Positions 50,731 through 60,508 of a DNA stretch of 64,000 nt are shown piece after piece; the first letter of the stretch is position 1, and the number at the start of each line of letters is the position of its first letter. The translations under genes were made by a program, and so were the position numbers. This stretch comes from Syntrophomonadaceae bacterium (GTDB lineage Bacteria; Bacillota; Dethiobacteria; DTU022). The notes under the pieces are model-generated. The model searched no databases. It saw only the letters and a list, made by a program, of their open reading frames with translations, and was not told the DNA's origin. The stretch is taken from the NCBI GenBank assembly GCA_007121075.1, contig SKMK01000022.1, positions 1-64,000 of the forward strand. Direction: 5' to 3'.

Positions 50731-52044
50731 TTATTTCTTTTTAACCCGAATGGCCCTGATCTCAGAGCCGTCTTCTTTTTCCAGTCGGGTATTGATTAAT
50801 TTGCCGCGCCAGTGCAGACCTTTTATATCCATATCAATTTTAACCCGCAGGTAATGCTGTGTAAAACCTTCACCGTAAGAGTAAGGCACTACTTTTTCAA
50901 CAAGTACCGGTTGGACAGTACCTAAAAATTGACGCCTGTAAGTAGAAGCCATTTCTTCGCCCAGCTCGATCATCTCTTTGCTGCGCCTGTCTTTAACTTT
51001 TTTGGGGACCTGGCCGGAATAATCAGCCGCCGGGGTGCCAGGCCGCGGTGAATACTTGAATACATGGAGGCGGCTAAACCCAACATCTTTGATCAATTTC
51101 ATACTGCGCCGGTGATGCTTTTCTGTTTCGCCCGGGAAACCCACAATAATATCGGTACTCAAGGCCAGGCCCGGGATTTCCTGTTTCAACCATTTGGCCA
51201 GGTAAAGATATTCCACTGGCTCGTAGGGCCGGTTCATCAGCCGCAGTATTTCCCCGTCACCGCTCTGGAGAGGAATATGCAGGTGCGGGCAGACAATCCA
51301 GGATCCGGTGATATGGTCCACGAGCTCTGCGTTTATATCGGAGGGTTCCAGGGAACTGAGGCGAAGCCTGATCAGTTTCGGGATTTCTTCCAGATCCTTC
51401 AAAAGTGAGGGCAGGGAAACATCCTCCAGGTCGGCGCCGTAAAGCCCTAAATGGATACCGGTTAAAACAATTTCCCGGCAGCCGGAAGCTACCAGTTTCT
51501 TAGCCCTTAGAACTGCTTCTTCCGGATGAAGGCTTCGCAGAGGGCCCCTCACCGACGGCACAACACAGTAACTGCAGTGCTGATCGCAGCCTTCCTGGAT
51601 TTTAAGGAATCCCCTGGTCCGGCCCCTTCTTTTAACCTGGGGGAGCATTTCAAAGCGGCTGCCAGCAGGATGGGGCGATACAAGATCCAGGGCAGTACCT
51701 GGTTCCAGAGAGGCTAAGATTTGGGGCAGTTTTTCTCGCTCCCGGTTACCGACAATCAGATCGGCCTGTTCCATTTCTTTAATTTTTTCAGGAGAGCCCT
51801 GAGCATAACATCCTGTAGCAATTACGATGGCCCCGGGCGAACGTTTCCGGGCCCGCCGAATTGTTTTTCTTGATTTATGGTCGCTGCTGCCGGTCACTGT
51901 ACAGGTATTGATCACATAAACATCAGCCTGGTTTTCAAAATCGGTAATTTTATAACCGGCCTGCTCAAAAAGCGCTTGCAGCGCTTCTGTTTCGCAAAAA
52001 TTAACTTTGCACCCGAGAGTGAAAAAAGCAGCTTTTTTCTTCAT
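50731..52044 (-). CDS. mtaB: tRNA t6A37 methylthiotransferase MtaB
   Basis: Protein of 437 residues from ATG 52044 (AAAGGGAAA upstream). The N-terminal MTTase domain has AFFTLGCKVNFCETEA and three clusters of cysteines (C-terminal one TGCYAQG). The radical-SAM site is EGCDQHCSYCVVP. A TRAM domain ends the protein. MtaB adds a methylthio group to t6A37 of tRNA-Lys. It shares one base with the rsmE stop (TAATG). The longer frame to 52077 is rejected. Confidence 0.95.
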   Translation of the reverse strand: MKKKAAFFTLGCKVNFCETEALQALFEQAGYKITDFENQADVYVINTCTVTGSSDHKSRKTIRRARKRSPGAIVIATGCYAQGSPEKIKEMEQADLIVGNREREKLPQILASLEPGTALDLVSPHPAGSRFEMLPQVKRRGRTRGFLKIQEGCDQHCSYCVVPSVRGPLRSLHPEEAVLRAKKLVASGCREIVLTGIHLGLYGADLEDVSLPSLLKDLEEIPKLIRLRLSSLEPSDINAELVDHITGSWIVCPHLHIPLQSGDGEILRLMNRPYEPVEYLYLAKWLKQEIPGLALSTDIIVGFPGETEKHHRRSMKLIKDVGFSRLHVFKYSPRPGTPAADYSGQVPKKVKDRRSKEMIELGEEMASTYRRQFLGTVQPVLVEKVVPYSYGEGFTQHYLRVKIDMDIKGLHWRGKLINTRLEKEDGSEIRAIRVKKK

Positions 52045-52799
52045 TAAATTTCCCTTTCTTTCCCCAGATCGCCCCATTCCGCCTGGATCACAGCAACAAC
52101 GGCGGCGGCGGCTGTTTCTGTCCGCATAATCCGAGGTCCCAGGTGGATTATTTGGGCTCCGGAATCCCTGATCGCTTCTATTTCGCTATTCTCAAAACCT
52201 CCCTCGGGCCCAATAAACAATAAAACAGCCTTATCTTCCGGACAGGGCTGTTTTAAAACGCCGGATAATGAAATTCTTGATTCATCTTCCCAGGGAACCA
52301 GGGTCCGGTATCTGTTGAATTCGGCCAGGGTATCTTTTAAGTCAAGGGCCTGTTCAACCGGGGGCAGGAAAGCCCGGCGGCACTGCGCTGCGGCTGAACG
52401 GGCTATATTTTGCCAGCGCCTGATTTTTTTCTCCCCTTTAGGGCCACCCAGGTTGGGTATACTTCTCGACACAGCCACAGGGACAATCTTTTTAACTCCC
52501 AATTCCACGGCCTGCCTGATGACCAGGTCCATTTTTTCGCCCCTGGACAGTGATTGAAACAAAGTAATATTTAACGGGGATTCAGCTGAAGGAAGTTCGT
52601 CACCAAGCCTGACTCTGACACGCTGTGGTTCGGATATGGTTATCACTGCGCTTAAGGCCTTGCCCCGGGCATCGGCTACGGCTACCCGATCTCCGGGTTT
52701 CAAGCGAAGCACACGGTAAGCATGGTTAAGATCTTGTTCATGAAGGTCTACTTCCAGCCCACCGGTCAAGGTGTATCCTTCTAAAAAGAAGTAGTGCAT
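52044..52799 (-). CDS. rsmE: 16S rRNA (uracil1498-N3)-methyltransferase RsmE
   Basis: Protein of 251 residues of the SPOUT superfamily. The N-terminal PUA-like domain has HAYRVLRLKPGDRVAVADARG. The knot region has FIGPEGGFENSEIEAI and LGPRIMRTETAAAAVVAVI, which form the SAM site. It methylates U1498 in 16S rRNA. It lies downstream of dnaJ by 23 bases. The gene prmA, which usually sits between dnaJ and rsmE, is missing. Confidence 0.95.
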   Translation of the reverse strand: MHYFFLEGYTLTGGLEVDLHEQDLNHAYRVLRLKPGDRVAVADARGKALSAVITISEPQRVRVRLGDELPSAESPLNITLFQSLSRGEKMDLVIRQAVELGVKKIVPVAVSRSIPNLGGPKGEKKIRRWQNIARSAAAQCRRAFLPPVEQALDLKDTLAEFNRYRTLVPWEDESRISLSGVLKQPCPEDKAVLLFIGPEGGFENSEIEAIRDSGAQIIHLGPRIMRTETAAAAVVAVIQAEWGDLGKEREI

Positions 52800-52822
52800 T
52801 TATACCTCCGGGCTCCCGGTTG

Positions 52823-53974
52823 CTATCCGCCGCCAAAAGCATCTTTCATCCGGTCAAAAAAACCTTTGTTTTCAACCCCCACTTCTTCACCGTTAAGATA
52901 GGCAAATTCTTCCAATAGCTCCTTCTGACGAGGTGTGAGGCGTTTGGGAACATTTACCTTGACTGTTACGCGCAGGTCGCCCCGTCCAGAACCACGCAGG
53001 TAAGGCATACCCTGGCCTTTTAAGCGGAAGGTAATACCGTGCTGGGTCCCTTCAGGGATCCTGAGGTTAGCAGTACCTTCGAGAGTCGGCACCTCTTTTT
53101 CCACGCCGAGGGCAGCCTGGCTAATGCTTATTGTTTCTTCTATCCATAAATCACTGCCTTTTCTCTGAAACACCTTGTGAGGGCGGATCCGGAACACCAC
53201 ATATAAATCTCCGGAAGGTCCGCCGCGAACACCGGCTTCGCCGCCACCGCTAACCCTGAGCCTTGAACCGTCTTCCACCCCGGGTGGTATTTTAATTTCA
53301 ATTTTTCTTTCCTGCACAATCCGGCCCTGGGCACTGCAGGTGGAACAGGGATCGCTTATAATTACACCTTCACCTCTGCAGTTACTACAGACCTGCATGC
53401 TGACGAAACGGCCGAAAGGTGTGCTCCGGGTATACTGCTGCTGCCCGCTACCGCCACATGAAGGACAGGTCTCGGAACCGCCGGCGGATTTAGTTTTCTT
53501 GCCATCGCAATCAGGGCAGGTTTCGGTTCGCGGTATGGTGATTACTTTTTCACCGCCATGAAAAGCTTCTTCCAGGGTAATCTCCAGGTCATAGCGCAGG
53601 TGGTCCCCCTGTTCGGGTCCGCGCTGCCTGCGGCGTGTACCCATACCGCCCATTCCGCCGAAAAACTGTTCAAATATTTCATCGATGCCGCCGAAACCAG
53701 CCTGACCAAAACCGGTGCCGCCAAAACCTTCAAATCCACCCGGGCCACCGGCTTGATGCCCGAAGCGATCATAGTGCTCTCTCTTTCGGGGATCGCTCAG
53801 GACATCATAAGCTTCTTTCATCTCTTTAAATTTATTTTCGGCGTCAGGATCATCCTTGTTTAAATCGGGATGATACTGCTTGGCCAGCCTCCTGTACGCT
53901 TTTTTCACTTCGCCTTCGCTGGCATTGCGGTTCAGTCCTAAAATTTCGTAATAGTCCCGTCTTTCCATACTCAA
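52823..53974 (-). CDS. dnaJ: Chaperone DnaJ
   Basis: Protein of 383 residues. The J domain has [20 protein letters not shown] with the HPD motif. A glycine- and phenylalanine-rich linker follows. The zinc region has four CxxC repeats (CPDC, CPSC, CSNC, CSTC), and the C-terminal substrate domain ends about residue 350. It stimulates DnaK ATPase and binds unfolded clients. TTG 53974 (MSMERR) has AAGGA six bases upstream and is preferred to the ATG two codons on. A 232-base gap with a long inverted repeat separates it from dnaK. Confidence 0.95.
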   Translation of the reverse strand: MSMERRDYYEILGLNRNASEGEVKKAYRRLAKQYHPDLNKDDPDAENKFKEMKEAYDVLSDPRKREHYDRFGHQAGGPGGFEGFGGTGFGQAGFGGIDEIFEQFFGGMGGMGTRRRQRGPEQGDHLRYDLEITLEEAFHGGEKVITIPRTETCPDCDGKKTKSAGGSETCPSCGGSGQQQYTRSTPFGRFVSMQVCSNCRGEGVIISDPCSTCSAQGRIVQERKIEIKIPPGVEDGSRLRVSGGGEAGVRGGPSGDLYVVFRIRPHKVFQRKGSDLWIEETISISQAALGVEKEVPTLEGTANLRIPEGTQHGITFRLKGQGMPYLRGSGRGDLRVTVKVNVPKRLTPRQKELLEEFAYLNGEEVGVENKGFFDRMKDAFGGG

Positions 53975-54077
53975 ATATCATCCTTTTCGCCCTGGTAATT
54001 ATTTTATGGTTTTCTTAAACAATCTGGCTCCGTCCAACTTTTAAAAAAGGCTGGACTCACATATATAGTATAACACT

Positions 54078-54180
54078 AACGCCGGGTTTCTGCCTAACGC
54101 AAAATCTCGCCCTGATCAATTATAAAGTCAGTTGGTGATCATGGCAACCGGACCGGTTGTTAAGGCAAAAACCCGGCATT
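54078..54180. repeat. Long imperfect inverted repeat between dnaK and dnaJ
   Basis: Two arms of about 21 bases, 54078-54098 and 54159-54180, are nearly complementary (AACGCCGGGTTTCTGCC against its partner AATGCCGGGTTTTTGCC on the other strand). Inside is a perfect AACCGG-A-CCGGTT palindrome (54146-54158). A likely -10 (TATACT) for dnaJ lies just beyond the outer arm. It could be an mRNA processing or stability hairpin in the heat-shock transcript. Confidence 0.6.
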
Positions 54181-54206
54181 AAAAATGCATTACCATGGAG
54201 TTAATT

Positions 54207-56084
54207 CTACTGTTCCTGCTTGTCCTCGCTCTCTTCGGCATCTCCCTCATGAATATCATACTCGGCGTCTACTACATTTTCATCTTCAGCTGTTTCCCCG
54301 CCGGGCTGAGAGCTGTCGCTTTCTGCACCAGCCTCCCGGGCCTCAGCCTGCTGTTGTTCATATAGTTTCGAAGACAATTCATGCATAAAACCGTTCACCT
54401 TTTCGGTGGCTTCCTTGATCTTATCCAGGTCCTCTCCCCGGGACGCTTCACGCAGTTCTTCGGCAGCCTTTTTGACTTCTTCTGCTTTGCCTGGTTCTAC
54501 TTTATCACCCAGATCCTTCAAGGCTTTTTCTGCACTGTAGGCAAGGCTGTCGGCCTGGTTACGGGCTTCGGCCAGTTCCTTGCGCTTGCGGTCTTCCTCA
54601 GCAAATTTCTCGGCCTCATTTACCATTTCGTCAATTTGATCTTTTTCCAGTCCGCTGGAAGCCGTAATAGTTATTTTTTGTTCGCGGTTCGTGGCCAGGT
54701 CCCTGGCAGAAACATTGACAATGCCATTGGCATCAATATTAAAGCTTACTTCAACCTGGGGAACACCGCGGGGCGCCGGGGGAATTCCATCGAGCATAAA
54801 CCGTCCCAGGGTCTTATTATCGGCTGCCATGGCCCTTTCTCCCTGCAAGACGTGAATATCAACACTGGTCTGGTTGTCGGCGGCGGTGGAGAAAATTTGT
54901 TTTTTCTCGGTGGGAATGGTTGTATTACGTTCAATAATCTTTGTAAAAACACCGCCAAGAGTTTCGATACCCAGTGACAGGGGGGTTACATCAAGAAGCA
55001 GAACATCTTTTGCTTCGCCGCCCAGGACAGCCGCCTGGTACGCCGCCCCCATGGCCACAACCTCATCGGGGTTTACGCCTTTATGCGGTTCCTTGCCTAA
55101 CAGGCTGCGAATAGCATCCTGGACGGCAGGAATCCTGGTCGATCCTCCGACCATGATAATTTTATCAATATCATTGGTACTTAATTCAGCATCAGTTAAT
55201 GCCTGCCTGGTCGGGCCCATGGTCTTTTCGACAAGATCGCCGGTTAATTCATCAAATTTGGCCCTGGTCAGGGTCATATTAAGGTGTTTTGGCCCCTCCT
55301 GGGTAGCGGTAACAAAAGGCAGGTTGATATCGGTAGAAGTTACTGAAGATAGTTCTACTTTTGCTTTTTCCGCCGCTTCCATTAAACGCTGGAGGGCCAT
55401 CCTGTCCTGGCGCAGGTCAATACCGTAATCTTTTTTAAATTCGTCAGCAATATAATCGACCACGCGCTGATCAAAATCATCACCGCCCAGGCGGTTATTA
55501 CCACTGCTGGCTTTAACTTCAACCACATCGTCTCCGAGTTCCAAAACGGACACGTCAAAAGTTCCTCCGCCCAGGTCAAAAACCAGTATCTTCTGGTCTT
55601 CACCTTTTTTGTCCAGCCCATAGGCAAGAGCTGCCGCTGTCGGTTCGTTTATAATCCTGAGCACTTCCATCCCGGCAATCGTCCCCGCGTCCTTCGTGGC
55701 CTGACGCTGGCTGTCGGTAAAATAAGCGGGAACCGTGATAACCGCCCGGGTAACTTCTTCGCCAAGATAGCTTTCGGCATCGGCTTTCAGTTTTTGCAAA
55801 ACCATTGCTGAAATTTCCTGAGGGGTATATTCTTTATCATCAATTTTTACCTTGTGATCGGTTCCCATCTCACGCTTGATCGAGACGATCGTCCGTTCAG
55901 GGTTGGTCACAGCCTGGCGCTTTGCTACCTGGCCCAATAAACGCTGGTCGTCTTTTGTAAAAGCCACTACAGAGGGCGTCACCCTGCTGCCCTCAGCATT
56001 TGCGATAATTTCAGGTTCGCTGCCAATTAGAGCGGCAACTGCTGAGTTGGTGGTTCCAAGGTCAATTCCTACAACTTTTCCCAT
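54207..56084 (-). CDS. dnaK: Chaperone DnaK (Hsp70)
   Basis: Protein of 625 residues. The N-terminal ATPase has [43 protein letters not shown] and [11 protein letters not shown]. The beta substrate-binding domain and helical lid follow, and the C-terminal tail is acidic ([11 protein letters not shown]). It folds and refolds proteins with DnaJ and GrpE. It is in the hrcA-grpE-dnaK-dnaJ order under CIRCE control, 36 bases downstream of grpE. Confidence 0.98.
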   Translation of the reverse strand: MGKVVGIDLGTTNSAVAALIGSEPEIIANAEGSRVTPSVVAFTKDDQRLLGQVAKRQAVTNPERTIVSIKREMGTDHKVKIDDKEYTPQEISAMVLQKLKADAESYLGEEVTRAVITVPAYFTDSQRQATKDAGTIAGMEVLRIINEPTAAALAYGLDKKGEDQKILVFDLGGGTFDVSVLELGDDVVEVKASSGNNRLGGDDFDQRVVDYIADEFKKDYGIDLRQDRMALQRLMEAAEKAKVELSSVTSTDINLPFVTATQEGPKHLNMTLTRAKFDELTGDLVEKTMGPTRQALTDAELSTNDIDKIIMVGGSTRIPAVQDAIRSLLGKEPHKGVNPDEVVAMGAAYQAAVLGGEAKDVLLLDVTPLSLGIETLGGVFTKIIERNTTIPTEKKQIFSTAADNQTSVDIHVLQGERAMAADNKTLGRFMLDGIPPAPRGVPQVEVSFNIDANGIVNVSARDLATNREQKITITASSGLEKDQIDEMVNEAEKFAEEDRKRKELAEARNQADSLAYSAEKALKDLGDKVEPGKAEEVKKAAEELREASRGEDLDKIKEATEKVNGFMHELSSKLYEQQQAEAREAGAESDSSQPGGETAEDENVVDAEYDIHEGDAEESEDKQEQ

Positions 56085-56120
56085 TTTCCCTGTCCTCCTT
56101 GTAAAGTATATGACTGCAAT

Positions 56121-56780
56121 TTATTTACGGCAAACTTTAACCATGGCTGGCCGAAGAACCCTTTCCCGGTGACGGTACCCCCGCTGAAGCTCTTCTACGA
56201 CGCTTCCTGGTTCTGTTTCATCACTTTCCACTGCCATCACGGCATGATGGCAGTGCGGATCAAAAGGATTTCCTTCCGCCTCTATGACGCTAACCCCTTC
56301 CTGCTCCAGGATCTGAAAGATTTGCTTATAGATCATTTCCAGTCCATCAACATGGGAATCGGGGACTTTTTGATCAGAACGGGCAGATTCCAGGGCCCGT
56401 TCCAGGTTATCCACTACCGGCAGGAGCCTGCTTAAAAAATCGTGGAGGGCATACTCCCTTGCTTCAGCCTGTTCCATCTTGCTAATCCGACGTAAATTGT
56501 CCATTTCGGCCTGTTTTCGCTTCAGCCGGTCCAGGAATTCTTCTTTTTCCTGCATCCATTCCGCTTCAGCTGTTTCTTCTTCCTGCCCTGGTTCTTCTTC
56601 AATTAACCCGTCCTTATCAACTGCCAGGTCATTATCATTTTGATCCGGCAGCTCTGGTTCCACTCCGGACTTGCCAGGTTCTCTTTCGGGCACTGTTTCC
56701 TGTTCCATTTGCCGCTGCTGTCGTTCTTCCTGTTCTGCAGATTGTTTTGCTTGTTGTTCTTTTCGTTTTTTTCCGGACAT
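56121..56780 (-). CDS. grpE: Nucleotide exchange factor GrpE
   Basis: Protein of 219 residues from ATG 56780, since the GTG four codons earlier is part of the AGGTG ribosome site. The first 75 residues are a Glu/Gln-rich, probably disordered extension. The core has DRLKRKQAEMDNLRRISKM, LLPVVDNLERAL and the beta end DPHCHHAVMAVES and GYRHRERVLRPAMVKV. GrpE releases ADP from DnaK. It lies 101 bases downstream of hrcA. Confidence 0.96.
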   Translation of the reverse strand: MSGKKRKEQQAKQSAEQEERQQRQMEQETVPEREPGKSGVEPELPDQNDNDLAVDKDGLIEEEPGQEEETAEAEWMQEKEEFLDRLKRKQAEMDNLRRISKMEQAEAREYALHDFLSRLLPVVDNLERALESARSDQKVPDSHVDGLEMIYKQIFQILEQEGVSVIEAEGNPFDPHCHHAVMAVESDETEPGSVVEELQRGYRHRERVLRPAMVKVCRK

Positions 56781-56881
56781 AAAAAATTTCACCTGCTCGT
56801 CTAAGATTGAGGGTAATAAAGAGTCTACAGTCTTAAATCAATTCAGTGTACTGCCGTGCCCCCGCCTGTAGTTTAACCCGG

Positions 56882-57919
56882 TCAGGAACTGCTGAGGCTC
56901 TGGTTAAGCTGATCGACAAGACGACGCATAATGCTGATCACCTTTCCGTAATCCATCCTGGTCGGCCCGAGGACTCCTACAGTCCCCAGGGTTTTATCAT
57001 GGATCCGGTAGGTGCCCGTAATCAGGGTACATTCTTTAATGTCTTCAAATTCATTCTCAGAGCCTATCCGCACCACGATATTGTCTTCTCTTGAAGTGTC
57101 CTCAAGGATTTTGAACAGGAGCGGTTCCTGTTCAAACAGGTTAAGCATCCTGCGGATCTTATCTACATCTTTAAATTCAGGCTGATTCAGGATATTGGTT
57201 GTCCCACCGAGGAATACCCGGATCTGCTTTTCTTCCTTGAGGCTTTCTTCAAGAAGGATAAATGCCTGTTCCAGTATTTCCAGGCGCCGAAACAGATCCC
57301 TTTTCAGCTCATTAATTAGTGAAGCGGTAACCTGGTCAATAGTTAACCCGTACAGTTTTTGGTTCAAATAGGAAACAATCTGCTGCAATTCAGTCTGGCT
57401 TAACTGATGCTGAAAATCGATGACCTTGTTCTTTATAAAACCAGTATCGGTAATTAAAACTACCAGTCCTCTTTTTTCATCCAGGGGCAGTATTCTAAGT
57501 TGATGAAAAGCACTTTTCTTAAACTGCGGGCCCATAATCAAGGAAGTCTGATTGGTGGCAGATGACAATACCCTGGTCGAGTTCATAATAATCTGTTCGA
57601 TCTCTCGCATCTTGCCTGCGCTAAGGGAGGTGCTAATCTTCTCTTCAACATCCTCACTTAGTTCGTTCAAATCCATTAAATTATCGACATAATAACGATA
57701 TCCCCGCTGGGAGGGAATTCTTCCGGCGGAAGTATGAGGCTGAATCAGGTATCCCATCTCCTCCAGGTCAGCCATCTCATTTCTGATTGTTGCTGAACTG
57801 AGGCCCCCGGGATGGGATCTGGCTATTGTACGCGAACCAACAGGCTCAGCTGTTTTAATATAATTAATAACTACGGATCGAAGAATCTGCTCTTTTCTAT
57901 CGTTTAATTCGGCAGTCAT
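56882..57919 (-). CDS. hrcA: Heat-inducible transcription repressor HrcA
   Basis: Protein of 345 residues from ATG 57919 (GGGGGGA upstream). The N-terminal winged helix has RKEQILRSVVINYIKTAEPVGS and TIRNEMADLEEMGYL. The GAF-like middle part is less conserved, and the end has GTVGVLGPTRMDYGKVISIM. HrcA with GroE binds CIRCE and represses heat-shock genes. A perfect CIRCE lies 24 bases upstream, so the operon is autoregulated. Confidence 0.97.
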   Translation of the reverse strand: MTAELNDRKEQILRSVVINYIKTAEPVGSRTIARSHPGGLSSATIRNEMADLEEMGYLIQPHTSAGRIPSQRGYRYYVDNLMDLNELSEDVEEKISTSLSAGKMREIEQIIMNSTRVLSSATNQTSLIMGPQFKKSAFHQLRILPLDEKRGLVVLITDTGFIKNKVIDFQHQLSQTELQQIVSYLNQKLYGLTIDQVTASLINELKRDLFRRLEILEQAFILLEESLKEEKQIRVFLGGTTNILNQPEFKDVDKIRRMLNLFEQEPLLFKILEDTSREDNIVVRIGSENEFEDIKECTLITGTYRIHDKTLGTVGVLGPTRMDYGKVISIMRRLVDQLNQSLSSS

Positions 57920-57942
57920 TCTTAATCCCCCCGTTTCGCTCT

Positions 57943-57969
57943 TTAGCACTCTATACTATAGAGTGCTAA
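57943..57969 (-). promoter_or_regulatory. CIRCE operator
   Basis: TTAGCACTC-N9-GAGTGCTAA is perfect (57943-57951 and 57961-57969), the HrcA binding site. It lies in the leader between the candidate promoter and hrcA. Confidence 0.97.
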
Positions 57970-57979
57970 AGCTACTAAA

Positions 57980-58009
57980 AAAATATCATTTTTAAGGGGG
58001 TTTTGTCAA
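57980..58009 (-). promoter_or_regulatory. Candidate sigma-A promoter of the hrcA operon
   Basis: TTGACA (58004-58009) and TATTTT (57980-57985) are 18 bases apart. The start would fall at the edge of CIRCE, so bound HrcA would block transcription. Confidence 0.6.
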
Positions 58010-58049
58010 GCTGATCACAGTACAACCAGAAACAATCCATGCCAATTGC

Positions 58050-58424
58050 TTATCCTGAATGCTGCTTGCTTTTATAATCTACAATTGCATTCTGGAGGGC
58101 ATCCGCCGCCAGGTTTGAACAGTGCAGCTTAAGGGGCGGCAGGCCGCCCAGTTTATCGGCAACATCATGGTTGGTCACCCGGGCTGCTTCATCGATGGTT
58201 CTGCCTTTTACCATCTCGGTCAACATGCTGCTACTGGCAATCGCCGCCCCACAGCCAAAGGTCTGGAACTTTATATCCTCGATCCGATCATTTTTGACCT
58301 TGAGGTAAAGCTTCATGGTATCGCCGCATTTAAAACTGCCAGTTTCGCCAATTGCATCTGCATCAGGAAGTTCACCCACATTGCGGGGATTGGTAAAGTG
58401 ATCCATTACTTTCTCACTGTACAT
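58050..58424 (-). CDS. iscU: Iron-sulfur cluster scaffold protein IscU/NifU-like
   Basis: Protein of 124 residues with the three cluster cysteines: C33 in FKCGDTMKLYL, C58 in FGCGAAIASSSM, C102 in LKLHCSNLA, plus D35. It is the scaffold on which IscS-derived sulfur and iron assemble. The order iscR-iscS-iscU with 15- and 30-base gaps is a minimal Isc operon of the clostridial kind; no hscA, hscB or fdx follows. The stop is 40 bases from the hrcA promoter. Confidence 0.96.
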   Translation of the reverse strand: MYSEKVMDHFTNPRNVGELPDADAIGETGSFKCGDTMKLYLKVKNDRIEDIKFQTFGCGAAIASSSMLTEMVKGRTIDEAARVTNHDVADKLGGLPPLKLHCSNLAADALQNAIVDYKSKQHSG

Positions 58425-58454
58425 CCAATGTTTCTCCTTTCGTCTTTTAAACCT

Positions 58455-59618
58455 TCAGCGGGCATGATAAGTCGGAGACATGCTGCGCAGTCTCTCTACA
58501 ATCGGTGAGGCTTTTTCCAGCACATAATCAATATCTTCTTCAGTGTTGCCATAACCAAGACTAAATCGCACAGATCCATGAGCCATGGAGTGATCGAGCC
58601 CGATCGCCGATAAAACATGAGACGGCTCCAGTGAACCAGAAGAACAGGCCGAACCGCTGGAAGCAGCAATACCTTCCATGTCAAGACTGAGAAGCACCGA
58701 TTCCCCTTCTATGTATTGAAAGCTTACGTTTACATTGCCGGGCAGGCGTTCTTTGTGATGACCGTTCAAATAGACCTCTCCAATATCAAGCAGGCCTTTT
58801 ATAAGACGGTCTCTTAAATGCTCCAGTTTCTTTTTCTTTTCAGGAATTTCAGATACGGCCAGTTCAATCGCTTTGCCCAGGCCAATAATACCGGGAACAT
58901 TTTCCGTCCCCGGCCGTAGTTTCCTCTCCTGGCTCCCCCCCCGGTAGAGAGGGTCGATTTTTATACCCTTTCTCATGTAAAGAGCTCCAATCCCTTTCGG
59001 TCCGTTAAATTTGTGGGCCGACAAAGACAGGAAATCGACATTTAGATCGGCTACATTGACCGGTAGCTGTCCGACAACCTGAACGGCATCGGTATGAAAA
59101 AGGATCCCCTTATCCCTGGCCACCGCTCCAAGCTCGCGGACCGGTTGCAGGGTACCAATTTCATTGTTGGCAGCCATGATCGAGATCATAAAGGTGTCAT
59201 CTTCTATGGCTTCCTTTAATGATTCCGGATCGACCCTGCCGTACTGATCTACCGGCAAGTACGTTACCCGGTGGCCTTCGTTTTCCAGTTCTTTACATAC
59301 ATCCAGCACCGCATGGTGTTCAACAGAAGAAGTAATTATATGTCCCGGCTTGGCTCTTTTTTTTGCGGCACCGCGCAGGGCTATATTATTGGACTCCGTA
59401 CCTCCGGCGGTAAAATAAATTTCGTCCTCCTTTGCCCCCAGAGCAGAGGCTGTTTTTTCGCGGGACTCTTCTACTGCCTGGCGCACCTCTCTACCCGGGG
59501 CATGCAGGCTGGAGGGGTTGCCATACTGTTCCTGGAAATAAGGCGCCATATAATCAAAAACTTCTTTCCTAACTGGAGTGGTCGCGCCATGATCCATATA
59601 AACCAGCCGACTTTGCAT
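58455..59618 (-). CDS. iscS: Cysteine desulfurase IscS/NifS
   Basis: Protein of 387 residues. PLP lysine K203 is in SAHKFNGPKGIG. The active-site cysteine C325 is in GSACSSGSLEPSHVL, and MDHGATTPVR and HHAVLDVCKE are other family marks. It removes sulfur from cysteine for clusters and for thiolation such as that by MnmA. It is in the same operon as the Rrf2 regulator and scaffold. It should also donate for MnmA at 18 kb. Confidence 0.97.
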   Translation of the reverse strand: MQSRLVYMDHGATTPVRKEVFDYMAPYFQEQYGNPSSLHAPGREVRQAVEESREKTASALGAKEDEIYFTAGGTESNNIALRGAAKKRAKPGHIITSSVEHHAVLDVCKELENEGHRVTYLPVDQYGRVDPESLKEAIEDDTFMISIMAANNEIGTLQPVRELGAVARDKGILFHTDAVQVVGQLPVNVADLNVDFLSLSAHKFNGPKGIGALYMRKGIKIDPLYRGGSQERKLRPGTENVPGIIGLGKAIELAVSEIPEKKKKLEHLRDRLIKGLLDIGEVYLNGHHKERLPGNVNVSFQYIEGESVLLSLDMEGIAASSGSACSSGSLEPSHVLSAIGLDHSMAHGSVRFSLGYGNTEEDIDYVLEKASPIVERLRSMSPTYHAR

Positions 59619-59633
59619 TTTATACTCCTCCCT

Positions 59634-60062
59634 TTACGTTATGTTGGTCGGCTTAACATCAATTAGCTCATCAAGAGATACATCATCCAAAACATCGTTG
59701 ATTTTATCTCTCAGTTTCTCCCAAACCTGCCTGGTCAGGCACCCATTTTTGCGATTACAGCAGGGATCATCGCCATTTTCAGCCAGGCAATCCATCGGGG
59801 CAATCGGCCCCTCGACAGCCCGGACTATATCCCCAATATTGATCTCAGCCGGGGGCCGTGAAAGCATGTAGCCTCCACGAGAGCCGCGCACACTGGAGAT
59901 CAAATTATTACGCCTGAGCTCCGGGACAATTTGCTCCAGGAAATTTAGGGAGATGCTTTCCTGTTCCGCAATTTCTCTTAACGGTAAAGGGCCGGTTTGA
60001 TAATAATAGGCAAGAATTGCCATGGCCCTTACGCCATATTCCACTTTTGCCGATAACCTCAT
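59634..60062 (-). CDS. iscR: Rrf2-family regulator (IscR-like)
   Basis: Protein of 142 residues from ATG 60062, beginning MRLSAKVEYGVRAMAILAYYY as IscR/Rrf2 proteins do. The winged helix includes PLREIAEQESISLNFLEQIVPELRRNNLISSVRG. Cysteines in CLAENGDDPCCNRKNGC can hold a cluster. It probably represses its own operon according to Fe-S status, as suggested by the inverted repeats at 60087-60115 next to the start point. CymR-like roles are possible. Confidence 0.92.
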   Translation of the reverse strand: MRLSAKVEYGVRAMAILAYYYQTGPLPLREIAEQESISLNFLEQIVPELRRNNLISSVRGSRGGYMLSRPPAEINIGDIVRAVEGPIAPMDCLAENGDDPCCNRKNGCLTRQVWEKLRDKINDVLDDVSLDELIDVKPTNIT

Positions 60063-60086
60063 CCCTGTATACACCGCTTTTTTTGA

Positions 60087-60115
60087 ATTCCGACCAAACA
60101 AGTCGGGTATCCGAC
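60087..60115 (-). promoter_or_regulatory. Probable IscR/Rrf2 operator
   Basis: Three copies of the half-site GTCGG or CCGAC occur (60090-60094, 60102-60106, 60111-60115), giving two overlapping inverted repeats. They cover the predicted transcript start of iscR-iscS-iscU. Confidence 0.55.
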
Positions 60116-60122
60116 AAAAAAA

Positions 60123-60151
60123 AGAATAACACCTCAATTAAATACTGTCAA
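60123..60151 (-). promoter_or_regulatory. Promoter of iscR-iscS-iscU
   Basis: A perfect TTGACA (60146-60151) and TATTCT (60123-60128) are 17 bases apart. Confidence 0.7.
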
Positions 60152-60171
60152 CGGTTAAATCAATTTTTTAA

Positions 60172-60199
60172 CAAAATAAAGCCGGCATTTAATGCCGGC
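60172..60199 (-). terminator. Terminator of the cold-shock gene
   Basis: GCCGGCATT and AATGCCGGC (60181-60199) form a very tight hairpin, followed on the minus strand by TTTATTTTG. It begins 59 bases past the stop. Confidence 0.8.
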
Positions 60200-60257
60200 C
60201 AGTTTAAATTTTGTTTTATAAGGTTCTTTTTGATTAGTCAAAAGATTACTTAAGGAG

Positions 60258-60455
60258 TTACACCTTCACTACATTTGCAGCCTGCGGTCCGCGGTTGCCT
60301 TCTACGACTTCAAACTCGACTTCCTGTCCTTCTTCCAGAGTTTTAAAGCCTTCTTCCTGGATCTCCGAGTAATGCACAAAAACATCTTTTCCTTCATCGA
60401 TTTCAATGAAGCCGTACCCCTTTTCAGGGTTAAACCATTTAACCTTACCTTGCAT
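60258..60455 (-). CDS. Cold-shock-domain protein
   Basis: Protein of 65 residues, the full length of a CspA-family OB fold. RNP1 is KGYGFIEI and RNP2 is VFVHYSEI. It binds single-stranded RNA and DNA as an RNA chaperone. ATG 60455 has AGGAGGT upstream, and its own promoter and terminator enclose it. The untranslated leader is about 50 bases. Confidence 0.96.
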   Translation of the reverse strand: MQGKVKWFNPEKGYGFIEIDEGKDVFVHYSEIQEEGFKTLEEGQEVEFEVVEGNRGPQAANVVKV

Positions 60456-60508
60456 TAAAACATTACCTCCTAAAATAACCCCGATAAACGAGATGTTATA
60501 TCATCTAA

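Noticed and set aside
57943-57969. CIRCE as a terminator hairpin
   Set aside because: The arms and 9-base spacing are exactly the HrcA operator, and it precedes hrcA rather than following a gene.
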